From contig BPJV01000001.1 of NCBI GenBank assembly GCA_026004795.1, positions 62,001 to 126,000 of the forward strand: 64,000 nt of DNA, read 5' to 3'. The notes beneath the pieces were generated by a model. That model ran no database searches. It was not told the origin of the DNA and saw nothing but the letters and a program-made list of their open reading frames with translations. Source of the DNA: Pirellulaceae bacterium. Lineage in GTDB: Bacteria > Planctomycetota > Planctomycetia > Pirellulales > Pirellulaceae. Positions 9,330-19,487 of this stretch are shown piece by piece (positions within the stretch are counted from its first letter, which is position 1; the number at the start of each line of letters is the position of its first letter). The position numbers and the translations under genes are program-made.

Positions 9330-11167
9330 GTGACCGACACCACCCAAACAGAGACAACCATGGCATCCCAGGCTGCCGGCCCGTCGGTGGCGATGGCGGA
9401 GCCTCTGCCGGTACTGGCGGATGGGGACCGCGCCGATGGTTCGGCCTCCGGGGAGCATGGTTTTCTGCTGCAGTTGCTTGCCGAACAGCAGATGACGGCC
9501 GTGGAGCGGTTCGCGGCGGAGCACACCGAGGCACAGAGCCACCTGAAGGGGCAGGGATCGGGGGGGACGCGCCAAGTATCGTGACCTGATGCCGATCAGC
9601 GATCCCCCTGCGGGATGGCAATACGCCTTCGAGGTCGACCTGGACGCGTGCAGTGGGTGCAAGGCCTGCGTGGTGGCTTGCCATACACTCAACGGCCTGG
9701 ATGACGACGAAAGTTGGCGCCGGGTGGGGTGGACGCGCGACCGGTCAACGGCTGACGCTCACTACGTCACTGCTTCGTGCCACCACTGCGTCGATCCCGG
9801 GTGCCTTAATGGCTGCCCAGTGTTGGCTTATGAAAAAGATCCCCGTACGGGAATCGTGCACCATTTGGACGATCAGTGCATCGGGTGTCAGTATTGCACG
9901 ATGACCTGTCCCCTACGAAGTCCCCCAATACAATCGGCGACTGGGAATCGTACGGAAATGCGATATGTGTCGGCAGCGGATCGAAGGCGGTGAGGCACCA
10001 GCGTGCGTCGCGGCCTGTCCCAACGGAGCGATCAAGATTCGATTGGTCGAACAAGAGTCCGTCGTCGGTGCAGCGCGTAACGCGGAGGAAGAAAAACATC
10101 TGGTTGCCGGGGCTCCTCCGTCCTCCATCACGTGCCCCACCACCACGTACACCTCCGGGGGAGGGGCTCCGGCGTTTTCCTCTTCCAAATCGGCAACAGA
10201 TGCCACTCGGCAGCATGCCCATTGGCCGTTGGCCGGGATGTTGGCCCTATCGCAGTGGAGCGTCGGCATGACGGCAGTCGCTGCGGGGCTCGCCTGGTGG
10301 GGCAGGGTGGAAACGACGCTGGCTGGTAGCGCGTCGGCTGTGGGCTGGAATTCGGCGGCAAAGTGCCTGCTGGTAGCATGGTTCATCATGGTCACGGCGA
10401 TGCTCGTCGGCGCGTTGCACCTAGGCCGCCCGCTACGAGCGTGGAAAGTGTTCCTGGGGTGGCGCACCAGTTGGTTGAGCCGCGAGGCCATCGCCTTTGC
10501 TGCTTATCTTCACCTGCTGACCTTGGCGGTGGGACTAGCCCTGTTCGATATCGATGGAATCTTCCATGGAGAGTGGATGCTCCATGGTGGTTGGTTGGAT
10601 GGTCACGGATGGTTTGGCGCTGTGGTTGGGGGAGCCATGGTCGTGGGGCTCATGGCAGTCGCTTGCAGCGTAGCAATCTACGCGGCGACACATCGACCGG
10701 CATGGAAGTGCCTCGGCACGGCGACGTGTTTTGCGATCGCGTCGGCGATGCTGGCCAGTGCAGGGACCGCAGTGGCATTGGTCGGTTCCCCCGTCGGACT
10801 GGGGGCCGCCTGGGCGGCCCTCAGTCTGGTTTTCTTGCGTGTCGCCTTCCCCTACCTCCATCTGCGTGTCAACGCCTCGATGAGCAAGAATCGTCAGGAG
10901 CGATTGTTTGTGCTACGGAGCATGCGTTTAGCACAGCGCGTTGGTCGGTCGCATCGAAGAGGGCTGGGCATCGCGTGGATGCTCTCGGCCGTCGGCCTCG
11001 TCGCTGTCGAAGGCATCGCCCTGGGGGACTCCAGACAGCACACCGTCGACGTGGCGATGTTGATAGCCAGCTTGTCGCTGTTGGTGATGGTCGTTTTTGA
11101 GTGGGTGGTGCGTGCTGATTACTTCGCCACCACGGTTCATCCCACGATGCCTCAGAGCAATCGCTAG
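9330..11167 (+). pseudogene. Fused 4Fe-4S (DmsB-like) and DmsC-like membrane anchor subunit, broken by two frameshifts
   Basis: The reconstructed product (about 611 residues) would carry electrons between the quinone pool and the adjacent molybdopterin enzyme. It is split into three frames. Segment one (9330-9584, GTG start after GAGGA) gives the N-terminal region. Segment two (from 9589) holds the ferredoxin clusters [25 protein letters not shown] and [12 protein letters not shown]. Segment three (to 11167) resumes with CDMC and CVAACPNGA and then the multi-helix DmsC-type anchor. Removing one G from the G7 run at 9560-9566 joins the first break as [11 protein letters not shown]. Removing one C from the C4 run at 9910-9913 joins the second as [14 protein letters not shown]. 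Both are single-base gains in homopolymers, so a sequencing or assembly error is as likely as true inactivation. Neighbouring genes on both sides are intact. Confidence 0.85.
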
Positions 11168-11176
11168 GAGTGCCAC

Positions 11177-13393
11177 ATGATCGAGCTGCTGCCCATCATC
11201 AAACGAACCGGAGCGATGACCGAGCAGTTGAGACTGCGGCCAGGGCCTCAGGGGCTGGGCATGCTGCCCGACGGTCTCTTGCCCCAGGCCACCACGACCG
11301 GTGTCTGCGGTTTCTGCTCGACCGGATGCGGTTTGACGTATCATCTGCGCCACGACCAGGCCGTGGGGGTGACGCCCAACGCTCAGTATCCGGTGAATCT
11401 CGGTGCCGCCTGTCCCAAGGGTTGGGAGGCCTTGCGCGTGTTGGAATCGGAGAGTCGTGCCACGGTACCGTTGAGCCGAGACAGTGGTGGCCAGTTGCTG
11501 CCGGTGACCTGGGACCAGGCACTGGATCGGTTCTGTGGCACGTTCAAGGAGCTGTTGGAATCGGGGGGCCCAGATGCCGTTGCCGTTCTGGGAACGGGAC
11601 AGATTACCTGTGAGGAACTGGCGTTCCTTGGCTCGCTGACCAAATTCGGATTCGGTTGGCGACATGCCGACGGCAACACGCGGCAGTGCATGGCCACGGC
11701 CGTGTCCGCCTACAAACGCGCTTTCGGCTTCGACGCTCCTCCCTTCTGCTACGACGATCTTGAACAAAGCGATTGCCTGGTGATGATTGGAGCAAATCCG
11801 TGCATCGGGCATCCCATTCTATGGGAACGGTTCTTGCTCAACCGTCGTCGCCCCAACTTGATCGTCGTCGATCCGCGACGGACGGAAACCGCCGCGGCGG
11901 CCAGCATCCACCTTCCCATCCGGCCGAAATCGGACTTGTGCTTGCTGTACGCCTGGACGAAGTGGATGATCGAGCACGGGGCGATCGATCAAGCCTTTAT
12001 TGACCAGCACACCAGCGGGTTTGATCAGTTGCGGGCGGCGGTGCGCGATTTTCCGATCTCCCGTGCCGCGGCAGAGACGGGCGTGGCGGAGGAGTGGATC
12101 GTCGATGCGGCGCAACGCATCGCTGCTGCCGATGCTGCCTCCTTCTGGTGGACGATGGGGGTGAACCAAAGCTATCAAGGAACCGCGACTGCCCAAGCGA
12201 TCATCAATCTGGCACTGATCACCGGCAATATCGGGAGGCCAGGAACCGGTGCCAACAGCATCACGGGGCAATGCAATGCCATGGGATCGCGGTTGTGGAG
12301 CAACACGACCAGTCTACTAGGCCAGTTTCCTTTCGAGGACCAGGAAGCAAGGCGAAAGATCGCTGAGGTGCTCCACATTCCCAGCGACCGCATCCCCACA
12401 TCGGCCGGTTGGGCCTACGACGAGATCATGGAAGGGATTCGTCGTGGTCGCATCCGCGGGTTGTGGGTCGTGGGGACCAATCCGGCGCATAGCTGGATCG
12501 AGCAAGGGGGAGCCATCGACCTGCTGAAGCGGCTCGATTTTCTCGTCGTCCAAGACATGTACTGCGACACCGAGACGGCACGCATCGCCGACCTGATTCT
12601 CCCTGCCGCCGGGTGGGGCGAAAAAGAGGGGACGTTGATCAACAGCGAACGGCGGTACGGCGTGGTGCGGCAGGTGCGTCGGGCCCCCGGTCAAGCGCTG
12701 TCGGATTTCCGCATCTTTCAAGCGTTGGCCCGACGATGGGGTGTCGCCGGCCTGTTCTCCGAGTGGTCTTCCCCGGCATCGGTGTTTGCTCTCTTGCAAA
12801 AGATTTCACGATCAACACCACATGACATCACCGGAATCCGAGACTACGACCACATCGCCAGTTGTGGAGGAATTCAGTGGCCATGGACCGCAGAGGATGC
12901 TGCTGGGGGCGATCCGCCAACTTGTGGGCGGCGTCTGTTCACCGATGGCACGTTCTTCACTCCCGACGGGCGAGCACGATTGGAGGCATTCGTACCACAG
13001 GAAATGCCCGAAACGCCGGATGACGAGTTTCCTTTCATGTTGTTGACTGGCCGCGGGACCGTCGCTCAGTGGCATACCCAGACGCGAACTCGATGCAGCC
13101 CCATTCTGCAACGGTTGTATCCTCAGGAGGCTTACATCGAGATGCATCCCCAAGACGCGCGGCGACTGAAATTGACCAGTGGCATGCCGGTTGCCGTGCG
13201 TTCGCGACGTGGCCAAGTCCGAGTGCGATTGCTGGTCACTTCAGCGGTCGCCCCTGGCCAGCTTTTCATGCCCATGCACTATGCCGAAACGAACCAATTG
13301 ACACTCAGTCATTTTGATCCCATCAGCCGCCAGCCCAGTTACAAGGATTGCGCGGTTGCCGTCGACCCTTGGACAAACACCTGCAGGAGTTGA
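11177..13393 (+). CDS. narB: Assimilatory nitrate reductase, molybdopterin catalytic subunit
   Basis: A 738-residue molybdopterin oxidoreductase of the NasA/NarB group, reducing nitrate to nitrite with a bis-MGD cofactor. The N-terminal [4Fe-4S] motif is [10 protein letters not shown] followed by CPKGWEAL. Downstream are [40 protein letters not shown]-type cofactor-binding text and a C-terminal molydopterin dinucleotide domain ([17 protein letters not shown], about residues 615-735). It lacks the extra C-terminal 2Fe-2S (BFD-like) domain of Klebsiella NasA and is closer in length to cyanobacterial NarB. AGGAG lies 7 bases before ATG 11177, overlapping the end of the preceding gene. The adjacent fused Fe-S/anchor gene and the downstream nitrite reductase support a role in nitrate assimilation, possibly linked to the membrane. 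Confidence 0.9.
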   Translation: MIELLPIIKRTGAMTEQLRLRPGPQGLGMLPDGLLPQATTTGVCGFCSTGCGLTYHLRHDQAVGVTPNAQYPVNLGAACPKGWEALRVLESESRATVPLSRDSGGQLLPVTWDQALDRFCGTFKELLESGGPDAVAVLGTGQITCEELAFLGSLTKFGFGWRHADGNTRQCMATAVSAYKRAFGFDAPPFCYDDLEQSDCLVMIGANPCIGHPILWERFLLNRRRPNLIVVDPRRTETAAAASIHLPIRPKSDLCLLYAWTKWMIEHGAIDQAFIDQHTSGFDQLRAAVRDFPISRAAAETGVAEEWIVDAAQRIAAADAASFWWTMGVNQSYQGTATAQAIINLALITGNIGRPGTGANSITGQCNAMGSRLWSNTTSLLGQFPFEDQEARRKIAEVLHIPSDRIPTSAGWAYDEIMEGIRRGRIRGLWVVGTNPAHSWIEQGGAIDLLKRLDFLVVQDMYCDTETARIADLILPAAGWGEKEGTLINSERRYGVVRQVRRAPGQALSDFRIFQALARRWGVAGLFSEWSSPASVFALLQKISRSTPHDITGIRDYDHIASCGGIQWPWTAEDAAGGDPPTCGRRLFTDGTFFTPDGRARLEAFVPQEMPETPDDEFPFMLLTGRGTVAQWHTQTRTRCSPILQRLYPQEAYIEMHPQDARRLKLTSGMPVAVRSRRGQVRVRLLVTSAVAPGQLFMPMHYAETNQLTLSHFDPISRQPSYKDCAVAVDPWTNTCRS

Positions 13394-13397
13394 ACCG

Positions 13398-15242
13398 ATG
13401 AAGCCCGAAGGTGGTTTTAGCGAGGAACAGAAAGAATACCTGGCCGGATTCACGTACGGTGCGGAGCTGGCTCGTGCCCTGCGCGGATTGCCGATTCTCA
13501 GCGGCAGTTGTGCGCCAGCAACCGGGACGCAGATCCAGCTTGGGCCCGCTGCCGAGGCAGCTCCATCGCTTCCCGCGGGTCCGGAACGCATCCATTGGGA
13601 GGCTCAGCAGCGAGTTCTCGATAGCGGGGGGAAGCTATCGGCGGAGGAACGCGCCAAGCGAGACAAGAATCCATTGGACATGTGGGATGAGATGGCAGAG
13701 CGGGCTGCCCGGGGAGAGTTTCCCAAAGGTACGGACGTTTTTCTCACCAAGTTCCACGGATTGTTCTACGTGGCGCCGGCGCAGAACGCCTACATGTGCC
13801 GCCTGCGGATTCCAGGCGGAGAATTGACGGCCGAGCAGTTGGCCGGGTTGGCGGATCTGGCGGACCGCTGCGGCGGCGGGTACCTGGACGTGACCACGCG
13901 AGCCAACCTGCAAATCCGCGAGATTGCGGCCGAACAGGCGATGCAAGTGCTCTATGGGCTTCGCGAATTGGGGATTATCAACTTGGGGGCCGGCGGCGAC
14001 AACGTCCGCAATGTCACCTGCAGCCCGCTGAGCGGCATCGATCCGGACGAGCTGTTGGAAACGCTCCCCTATGCTCGCCGCATGCATCATTACCTATTGA
14101 ATCACCGAGAGCTGTACGGGCTGCCCAGAAAGTTCAATATCGCCTTCGACGGCGGAGGACGCATTGCCTCCTTGGAGGACACCAACGATATCGGTTTTCA
14201 GGCAGTGCGGGTACCAGATGCTGCGGCCGACGACACGTTGCCCGCAGGGATCTATTTCCGGCTGACTTTGGGCGGAATCACTGGCCATCGCGATTTCGCG
14301 CGGGACACGGGGGTGGTCGTCTCTCCCGATGAGGCCGTGGAACTGGCGGGAGCAATCCTCCGCGTCTTTATTCGGCATGGAGATCGTACTGATCGGAAGA
14401 AGGCACGGTTGAAGTACCTGCTCGATGCATGGGGCTTTGATCGCTTCTTGGAAGAAGTAGAGCAGGAATGGGGACGGCCGTTGCGGCGATTGAAACAGCC
14501 GCTGCCCCCTCGCCGTGGGACCGAAGACCGCACTGCCCACGTCGGAGCGCACCGACAAGCGCAGCCGGAGAAATGGTACGTGGGCCTGGTGCTGCCCGTC
14601 GGCCGAATCACCTCGGAACAGGCGCGTCAGGTGGCTAGTATCGCTCGCCGCTACGGTGACGGAAAGCTGCGGTTGACGGTCTGGCAAAACCTGCTGATTA
14701 CCGGCATCGATACCGCACACCTCGCTGCCGTGCAGGCGGAAGTCGAAGCGTGCGGTTTGCATCATCGCGCCACGCACCCGCGTGCCGGCCTGGTCGCTTG
14801 TACCGGGAACGCTGGGTGCAAGTACGCGGGGGCGAACACGAAACTTCATGCCCTGCAGATCGCCGACTACCTGGAGCAACGCCTCGATCTGGATACGCCG
14901 ATCAATATTCACGTCACCGGATGCCATCACAGTTGTGCACAGCATTACATCGGAGACATCGGGTTGATCGCCACTGGGGTAGAAGTGGGAGACGATGTGG
15001 TGGAAGGCTACCACCTGCATGTCGGAGGAGGCTGGGGTGACCGGCAAGGAATCGGCCGCGTGTTGCTGGAGAGTGTGCCTGCTCAAGAGGTACCGGAATT
15101 CGTCTGCCGATTGTTGTCCGCATACCTGGAGCACCGCCAAGGACCGCATGAATTGTTTGTCGATTTTGCCAAGCGTTGTTCCGACGAACAGTTGCGTGGT
15201 TGGGTCAGCCAACCGGCGCAGCAACCCCTGGCGTTGGCGTGA
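13398..15242 (+). CDS. nirA: Siroheme nitrite reductase (NirA family)
   Basis: A 614-residue enzyme of the nitrite/sulfite reductase hemoprotein family, performing the six-electron reduction of nitrite to ammonium. The siroheme/[4Fe-4S] cysteines are visible as CTGNAGC (468 and 474) and CHHSC (509 and 513), the CX5C...CX3C pattern of the family. Two ferrodoxin-like repeats precede each half ([20 protein letters not shown] near 120 and [13 protein letters not shown] near 390). The start at ATG 13398 follows AGGAG and lies 4 bp after the nitrate reductase stop. Sulfite reductase activity cannot be excluded from sequence, but the position right after the nitrate reductase favours nitrite. Its likely electron donor is the flavoprotein 51 bp downstream. 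Confidence 0.9.
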   Translation: MKPEGGFSEEQKEYLAGFTYGAELARALRGLPILSGSCAPATGTQIQLGPAAEAAPSLPAGPERIHWEAQQRVLDSGGKLSAEERAKRDKNPLDMWDEMAERAARGEFPKGTDVFLTKFHGLFYVAPAQNAYMCRLRIPGGELTAEQLAGLADLADRCGGGYLDVTTRANLQIREIAAEQAMQVLYGLRELGIINLGAGGDNVRNVTCSPLSGIDPDELLETLPYARRMHHYLLNHRELYGLPRKFNIAFDGGGRIASLEDTNDIGFQAVRVPDAAADDTLPAGIYFRLTLGGITGHRDFARDTGVVVSPDEAVELAGAILRVFIRHGDRTDRKKARLKYLLDAWGFDRFLEEVEQEWGRPLRRLKQPLPPRRGTEDRTAHVGAHRQAQPEKWYVGLVLPVGRITSEQARQVASIARRYGDGKLRLTVWQNLLITGIDTAHLAAVQAEVEACGLHHRATHPRAGLVACTGNAGCKYAGANTKLHALQIADYLEQRLDLDTPINIHVTGCHHSCAQHYIGDIGLIATGVEVGDDVVEGYHLHVGGGWGDRQGIGRVLLESVPAQEVPEFVCRLLSAYLEHRQGPHELFVDFAKRCSDEQLRGWVSQPAQQPLALA

Positions 15243-15293
15243 CCCGTTAGGGCGTGGTAGACCCAAGAGAACGATAGTGAGAGGTGTAGAGCC

Positions 15294-16934
15294 ATGAGTG
15301 ATGTAGCATTGATTCCGCCGTCGGCCCCTTTTTCCACGGAACAACGAGCCTGGTTGAACGGTTTCTTCGCCGGGTTGATGAACTTGTCGATATCGCCCCA
15401 GGAGGCATTACGTTTGGCCGATGGCGGTGTTACTCCCCGGCAGAGTGACGCCCCGGCGGACGGGGCCGAGGGGGCCGATCAAAGCGAGGAATTGCCCTGG
15501 CACGATCCGGCTCTGGAACTGGACGAGCGGTTGAAGCTGGCGGAGGGACAGTCGGTCGCCAATCGATTGATGGCCGCGATGGCTCAGTTGGACTGTGGGG
15601 CGTGTGGCTACGACTGCCGCCGCTATTCCCAAGCAATCGCCGCAGGGACCGAGAAACGACTGAATCTGTGCGTGCCAGGAGGTAAGACGACGACCAAAGC
15701 GTTGAAGCGAATTCTCGCCGATACGCCATCCGAGTCTCCAGCGGATACCGAGGCGGGCAGCGCGGATGGCGGAAAAGCGGCCGCCGTGGTGAACTCATCC
15801 GCCGATAGTCTAACGCCAGGCTATGATGCCGCTTCCCCGGTTCACGGGATGTTCGTCGCCGCTCAGCGGCTTACCGCTCCCGAATCGGAGAAGGATATCC
15901 GCCATGTGGTGATCGAACTCAACGGGGCACCGGTGGAATACGAGGCGGGTGACGCGCTCGGTATCTTCCCGACCAATTGTCCGGAATTGGTCGACGAGGT
16001 ACTCAACGCTTTGGCAGGGAACCCCGATGCGGAGGTCATGGTCGACGGGAAAGCTACCACGCTGCGGCAAGCGCTGCTCGAGGACTTATGCCTCAAGGAA
16101 CCAAGCGATGAATTGGTGGAGCTGGTGTTGCCGCATGCTGCCTCGGCGGAACAGCGGCAGTGGTTGCAAAAGCTGTTGGATGGCAGCGAGGAGGGGCCGG
16201 CTCCCGATGTGCTCGACGTTCTGCGCTGCGCTGCTCCAGGGTCGCTCTCCGCCCAGCAGGTCGTCGATCGCCTGGATAAGCTGCAACCTCGGTTGTACTC
16301 GATCGCCAGTTCGCCCAAAAAGCATCCTCGGGAAGTACACCTGACGGTAGGCAAAGTCGCCTGGCAGTGCGGAGATCGGTGGCGAAAAGGGGTAGCGTCG
16401 ACCTTCTTGGCCGAGCGTGCCGAAGGAAATCGGCCGCTGCGTGTGTTCGTCAAGAAATCGCACGGTTTTCGGCTGCCCGTCGACAGCAGTACCGACTGCA
16501 TCATGGTTGGTCCGGGCACCGGGATCGCTCCGTTCATCGGGTTCTTGGAAGAACGGGAAGCGGCGCGTTGCTCGGGGCGCAATTGGTTGTTTTTCGGGGC
16601 GCCTCATGAACGCACGGACTTCTTGTACCGAGATCGGTTATTGACCTGGCAGGATACAGGGTTGCTGACTCGTCTGGACACCGCGTTCAGCCGCGATCAG
16701 GCTGAGCGGATCTATGTGCAGCATCGTATGGAAGAAAACGCGGCGGAGCTGTGGAGTTGGCTGCAGCGCGGCGCCCATTTCTACGTCTGTGGTGACGCCG
16801 CTCGAATGGCTCGCGATGTCGATCGAGCCCTCAAGGGGATCGTTGCCCGCCGAGGGGGCATGAGTACGGAGCAGGCCGAAGCCTACGTCCGCACCATGAC
16901 GCAAGAAAACCGCTACCAGCGCGACGTTTATTGA
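15294..16934 (+). CDS. CysJ-like NAD(P)H flavoprotein reductase with N-terminal Fe-S domain
   Basis: A 546-residue reductase, probably passing electrons from NADPH through FAD to the adjacent nitrite reductase. Residues about 75-145 carry a four-cysteine motif CGACGYDC with a further Cys in LNLCVPGG, typical of the small [4Fe-4S] domain PF04060. The FAD-binding domain follows (about 190-390; PRLYSIASSPKKHP is the flavin-binding RxYS motif). The NADPH domain is at the C-terminus (MVGPGTGIAPFIGFLEER, FFGAPHERTDFLY, YVCGDAARMARDV, ending RYQRDVY). The flavodoxin/FMN domain of true CysJ is absent, and the Fe-S domain appears to take its place. It is the last gene of the nitrate cluster; an RBS-like stretch (GAGAGG) is upstream of ATG 15294. 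Confidence 0.85.
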   Translation: MSDVALIPPSAPFSTEQRAWLNGFFAGLMNLSISPQEALRLADGGVTPRQSDAPADGAEGADQSEELPWHDPALELDERLKLAEGQSVANRLMAAMAQLDCGACGYDCRRYSQAIAAGTEKRLNLCVPGGKTTTKALKRILADTPSESPADTEAGSADGGKAAAVVNSSADSLTPGYDAASPVHGMFVAAQRLTAPESEKDIRHVVIELNGAPVEYEAGDALGIFPTNCPELVDEVLNALAGNPDAEVMVDGKATTLRQALLEDLCLKEPSDELVELVLPHAASAEQRQWLQKLLDGSEEGPAPDVLDVLRCAAPGSLSAQQVVDRLDKLQPRLYSIASSPKKHPREVHLTVGKVAWQCGDRWRKGVASTFLAERAEGNRPLRVFVKKSHGFRLPVDSSTDCIMVGPGTGIAPFIGFLEEREAARCSGRNWLFFGAPHERTDFLYRDRLLTWQDTGLLTRLDTAFSRDQAERIYVQHRMEENAAELWSWLQRGAHFYVCGDAARMARDVDRALKGIVARRGGMSTEQAEAYVRTMTQENRYQRDVY

Positions 16935-17111
16935 TCGACCTTTCGGCATCAATGGCGCGATGCCGCCTGTCCGGGGAAGATCGTCTCAAGGCGAATTCGG
17001 GGAGTGTTCCGGGGACGAAGTCGGTCGTAGAATGGGGGACATCGGCATAGCAGATGAATCGCCCCAGCGATGACTCGGACGTGATGACACCTGGGATACG
17101 GGGGACACGAA

Positions 17112-19256
17112 ATGGTAGGCACTCGCGCTGTCCGGTTGTGCGTCATGATCGGTATGTGCCTGGTGGGGCACCTCACGTACGGACAGGAAGCAAAGCAGGT
17201 GGAGAAAAGCAGCTCGGAGGTGACGGCGGGAGAGGATCCCTACCTGTGGCTGGAAGATGTCGGCGGGGAACGATCGCTCGCCTGGGTGCGAGCCCATAAT
17301 CGAGTGACGCAAGAGCGTTTGGAGTCGCATCCTGAATTCGATCGGTTGCGCACTGCATTGCTCGAGGTGCTCGAATCCGATGATCGCATCCCCATGGTGA
17401 GCAAACGTGGGGAGTTCTACTACAACTTCTGGCGCGATCGTCAGCATATCCGCGGCATTTGGCGACGCACGACTCTCGAGTCGTATCGGCAGGAGAATCC
17501 TCGCTGGGACGTACTGCTGGACGTGGATGCGTTGTCCCAGCAGGAGAACGAGAGTTGGGTATGGGATGGGGCATCGATCTTGCGTCCCTCCTACGATCGT
17601 GCTCTGGTGGAGCTGTCGCGCGGAGGCGCCGATGCGAACGTCACGCGGGAGTTCGATCTGAACCAGCGGACTTTTGTTGAGGATGGGTTCTACCGCCCGG
17701 AAGCCAAAGGGGGAATGGATTGGATCGATCGCGATACGGTGTTTATCTACACCGACTTCGGTGAGGGAACCCTGACCAGTTCCGGATACCCGCGGATCGT
17801 CAAACGGTGGCGACGCGGCACGCCGTTGGAAGAGGCAGAAGTCATCTACGAAGGGCAAGTAGATGATATGTACATTTCCGCCTACCACGACGACTCGCCC
17901 GGTTATGAACGCGATTTCGTGCGCCGGGCCATCGCCTTTTACAATGATGAACTCTATCTGCTCGACCGGGACGGAGAGCTGACGAAGATCGATGTTCCCA
18001 ACAGCGCGAGCAAGCGCGTGGTACGCGAGCACCTATTTGTAGAGTTGCGTGAGCCTTGGGAAATTGCCGGTCGAGTGTATACTGCCGGCTCGCTGCTGGT
18101 CATTGGTTTCCACGAGTTCATGAAGGGGCAACGCGAGTTTGCGGTATTGTTCGAACCGACGGAGCGCACTTCACTTGCCAGCTTTTCTCCCACGCGCAAC
18201 TATGTGCTCATCAACGCGATGGAGGACGTCAAGAATCGCATTTATGTAGCGTCACGAGAGGAAAGTGGTTGGGAGTTAACACGGTTGGACGGGGCACCGG
18301 GGATCGGCACGGTTTCGGTCAGCGCGGTGGATGCGGACGAGTCCGATGCCTATTGGATGACGGTGACCGACTTCCTCACACCGACGACGCTGTACTTGGG
18401 AGAAGTGGGAGGCCAACCCGAACCGTTGAAGCAATTGCCGCACATGTTCAACAGCGCGGGACTGCAGGTCTCCCAGCACTTCGCCACCAGCGCCGATGGA
18501 ACCCAAGTACCCTATTTCCTGGTGGGCCCTAAGGACTTGAAGTTGGACGGAGAGAATCCCACGCTGCTTTATGGATATGGTGGTTTCGAAATCGCACTTA
18601 CACCAACTTACAGCGCCACGGTGGGCAGGGCGTGGTTGGAGAAGGGAGGCGTGTATGTGGTGGCCAATATCCGTGGAGGGGGAGAATATGGGCCACGATG
18701 GCATCAGGCGGCGCTCAAGCGCAATCGTCTGCGGGCTTACGAAGATTTCGCTGCCGTAGCGGAAGATTTGATTCGCCGGGGCGTGACCAGCCCCCGACGG
18801 CTCGGTATCCAAGGGGGGAGCAACGGCGGCTTGTTAGTCGGCAACATGGTGACGAAGTATCCTCATTTGTTTGCCGCTGCCGTGTGCCAAGTTCCTCTAT
18901 TGGATATGCGGCGGTATCACTTGCTGCTGGCTGGTGCCAGTTGGATGGCCGAGTATGGCAACCCGGATGTACCTGAAGAATGGGAATTCATCCGCACCTA
19001 TTCCCCCTATCACCAGGTGCGTCCCGACGCGAAATATCCAGCCGTTCTCTTCCTTACCTCCACGCGGGATGATCGTGTGCATCCGGGGCACGCCCGCAAG
19101 ATGATGGCGCTGATGGAATCGCAGGGGCACGACGTTCTGTATTACGAGAACATCGAGGGTGGTCATGGGGGCGCCGCAGACAACCGTCAGCGGGCTTACA
19201 TGCTCGCCCTAGCCTTTACCTTCTTGTACGAACACTTGTTCGATCCTGCTCCCTAG
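17112..19256 (+). CDS. Secreted prolyl oligopeptidase family serine peptidase (S9A)
   Basis: A 714-residue peptidase with a signal peptide (residues 1-24, ending TYG before QEA), so it acts outside the cytoplasm on short, proline-containing peptides. The N-terminal seven-bladed propeller spans about 35-430 (starting DPYLWLEDVGGERSLAWV, a family hallmark). The C-terminal alpha/beta hydrolase holds the catalytic triad: Ser570 in GGSNGG, Asp653 in TRDDRV (with Arg655) and His685 in EGGHGG. The oxyanion-side motif GYGGFEIALTP is present. Length is close to the family norm of 690-720. It is monocistronic between the nitrate cluster and a convergent gene. Confidence 0.93.
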   Translation: MVGTRAVRLCVMIGMCLVGHLTYGQEAKQVEKSSSEVTAGEDPYLWLEDVGGERSLAWVRAHNRVTQERLESHPEFDRLRTALLEVLESDDRIPMVSKRGEFYYNFWRDRQHIRGIWRRTTLESYRQENPRWDVLLDVDALSQQENESWVWDGASILRPSYDRALVELSRGGADANVTREFDLNQRTFVEDGFYRPEAKGGMDWIDRDTVFIYTDFGEGTLTSSGYPRIVKRWRRGTPLEEAEVIYEGQVDDMYISAYHDDSPGYERDFVRRAIAFYNDELYLLDRDGELTKIDVPNSASKRVVREHLFVELREPWEIAGRVYTAGSLLVIGFHEFMKGQREFAVLFEPTERTSLASFSPTRNYVLINAMEDVKNRIYVASREESGWELTRLDGAPGIGTVSVSAVDADESDAYWMTVTDFLTPTTLYLGEVGGQPEPLKQLPHMFNSAGLQVSQHFATSADGTQVPYFLVGPKDLKLDGENPTLLYGYGGFEIALTPTYSATVGRAWLEKGGVYVVANIRGGGEYGPRWHQAALKRNRLRAYEDFAAVAEDLIRRGVTSPRRLGIQGGSNGGLLVGNMVTKYPHLFAAAVCQVPLLDMRRYHLLLAGASWMAEYGNPDVPEEWEFIRTYSPYHQVRPDAKYPAVLFLTSTRDDRVHPGHARKMMALMESQGHDVLYYENIEGGHGGAADNRQRAYMLALAFTFLYEHLFDPAP

Positions 19257-19487
19257 GGGGACCGGCAGCTGTGTACGGACGCGGCGACTGGTTGACGATC
19301 GGGGCCGTTCCGGGCAAGGTCTGGAGAAACCAGCGGTTGGTTCGTCAATAGTGTCGTTGCTTGGCCGCCTGTTGGCCGAGCGGCTGCGCTTGGCGGGGGC
19401 AGCGGTGGGGATTAGGTGAGGAGCAGTGGTGCTCGCGCCCCGTCACACCACGGTCGGCCGACTGTCGCCGATGCAGTGGGATTCCGC

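Noticed and set aside
9582-9993. Second ferredoxin gene starting at ATG 9589
   Set aside because: The frame ends in the middle of the Fe-S domain and the bases before it encode the natural continuation (AKYRDL) of the preceding frame, so it is one broken gene.
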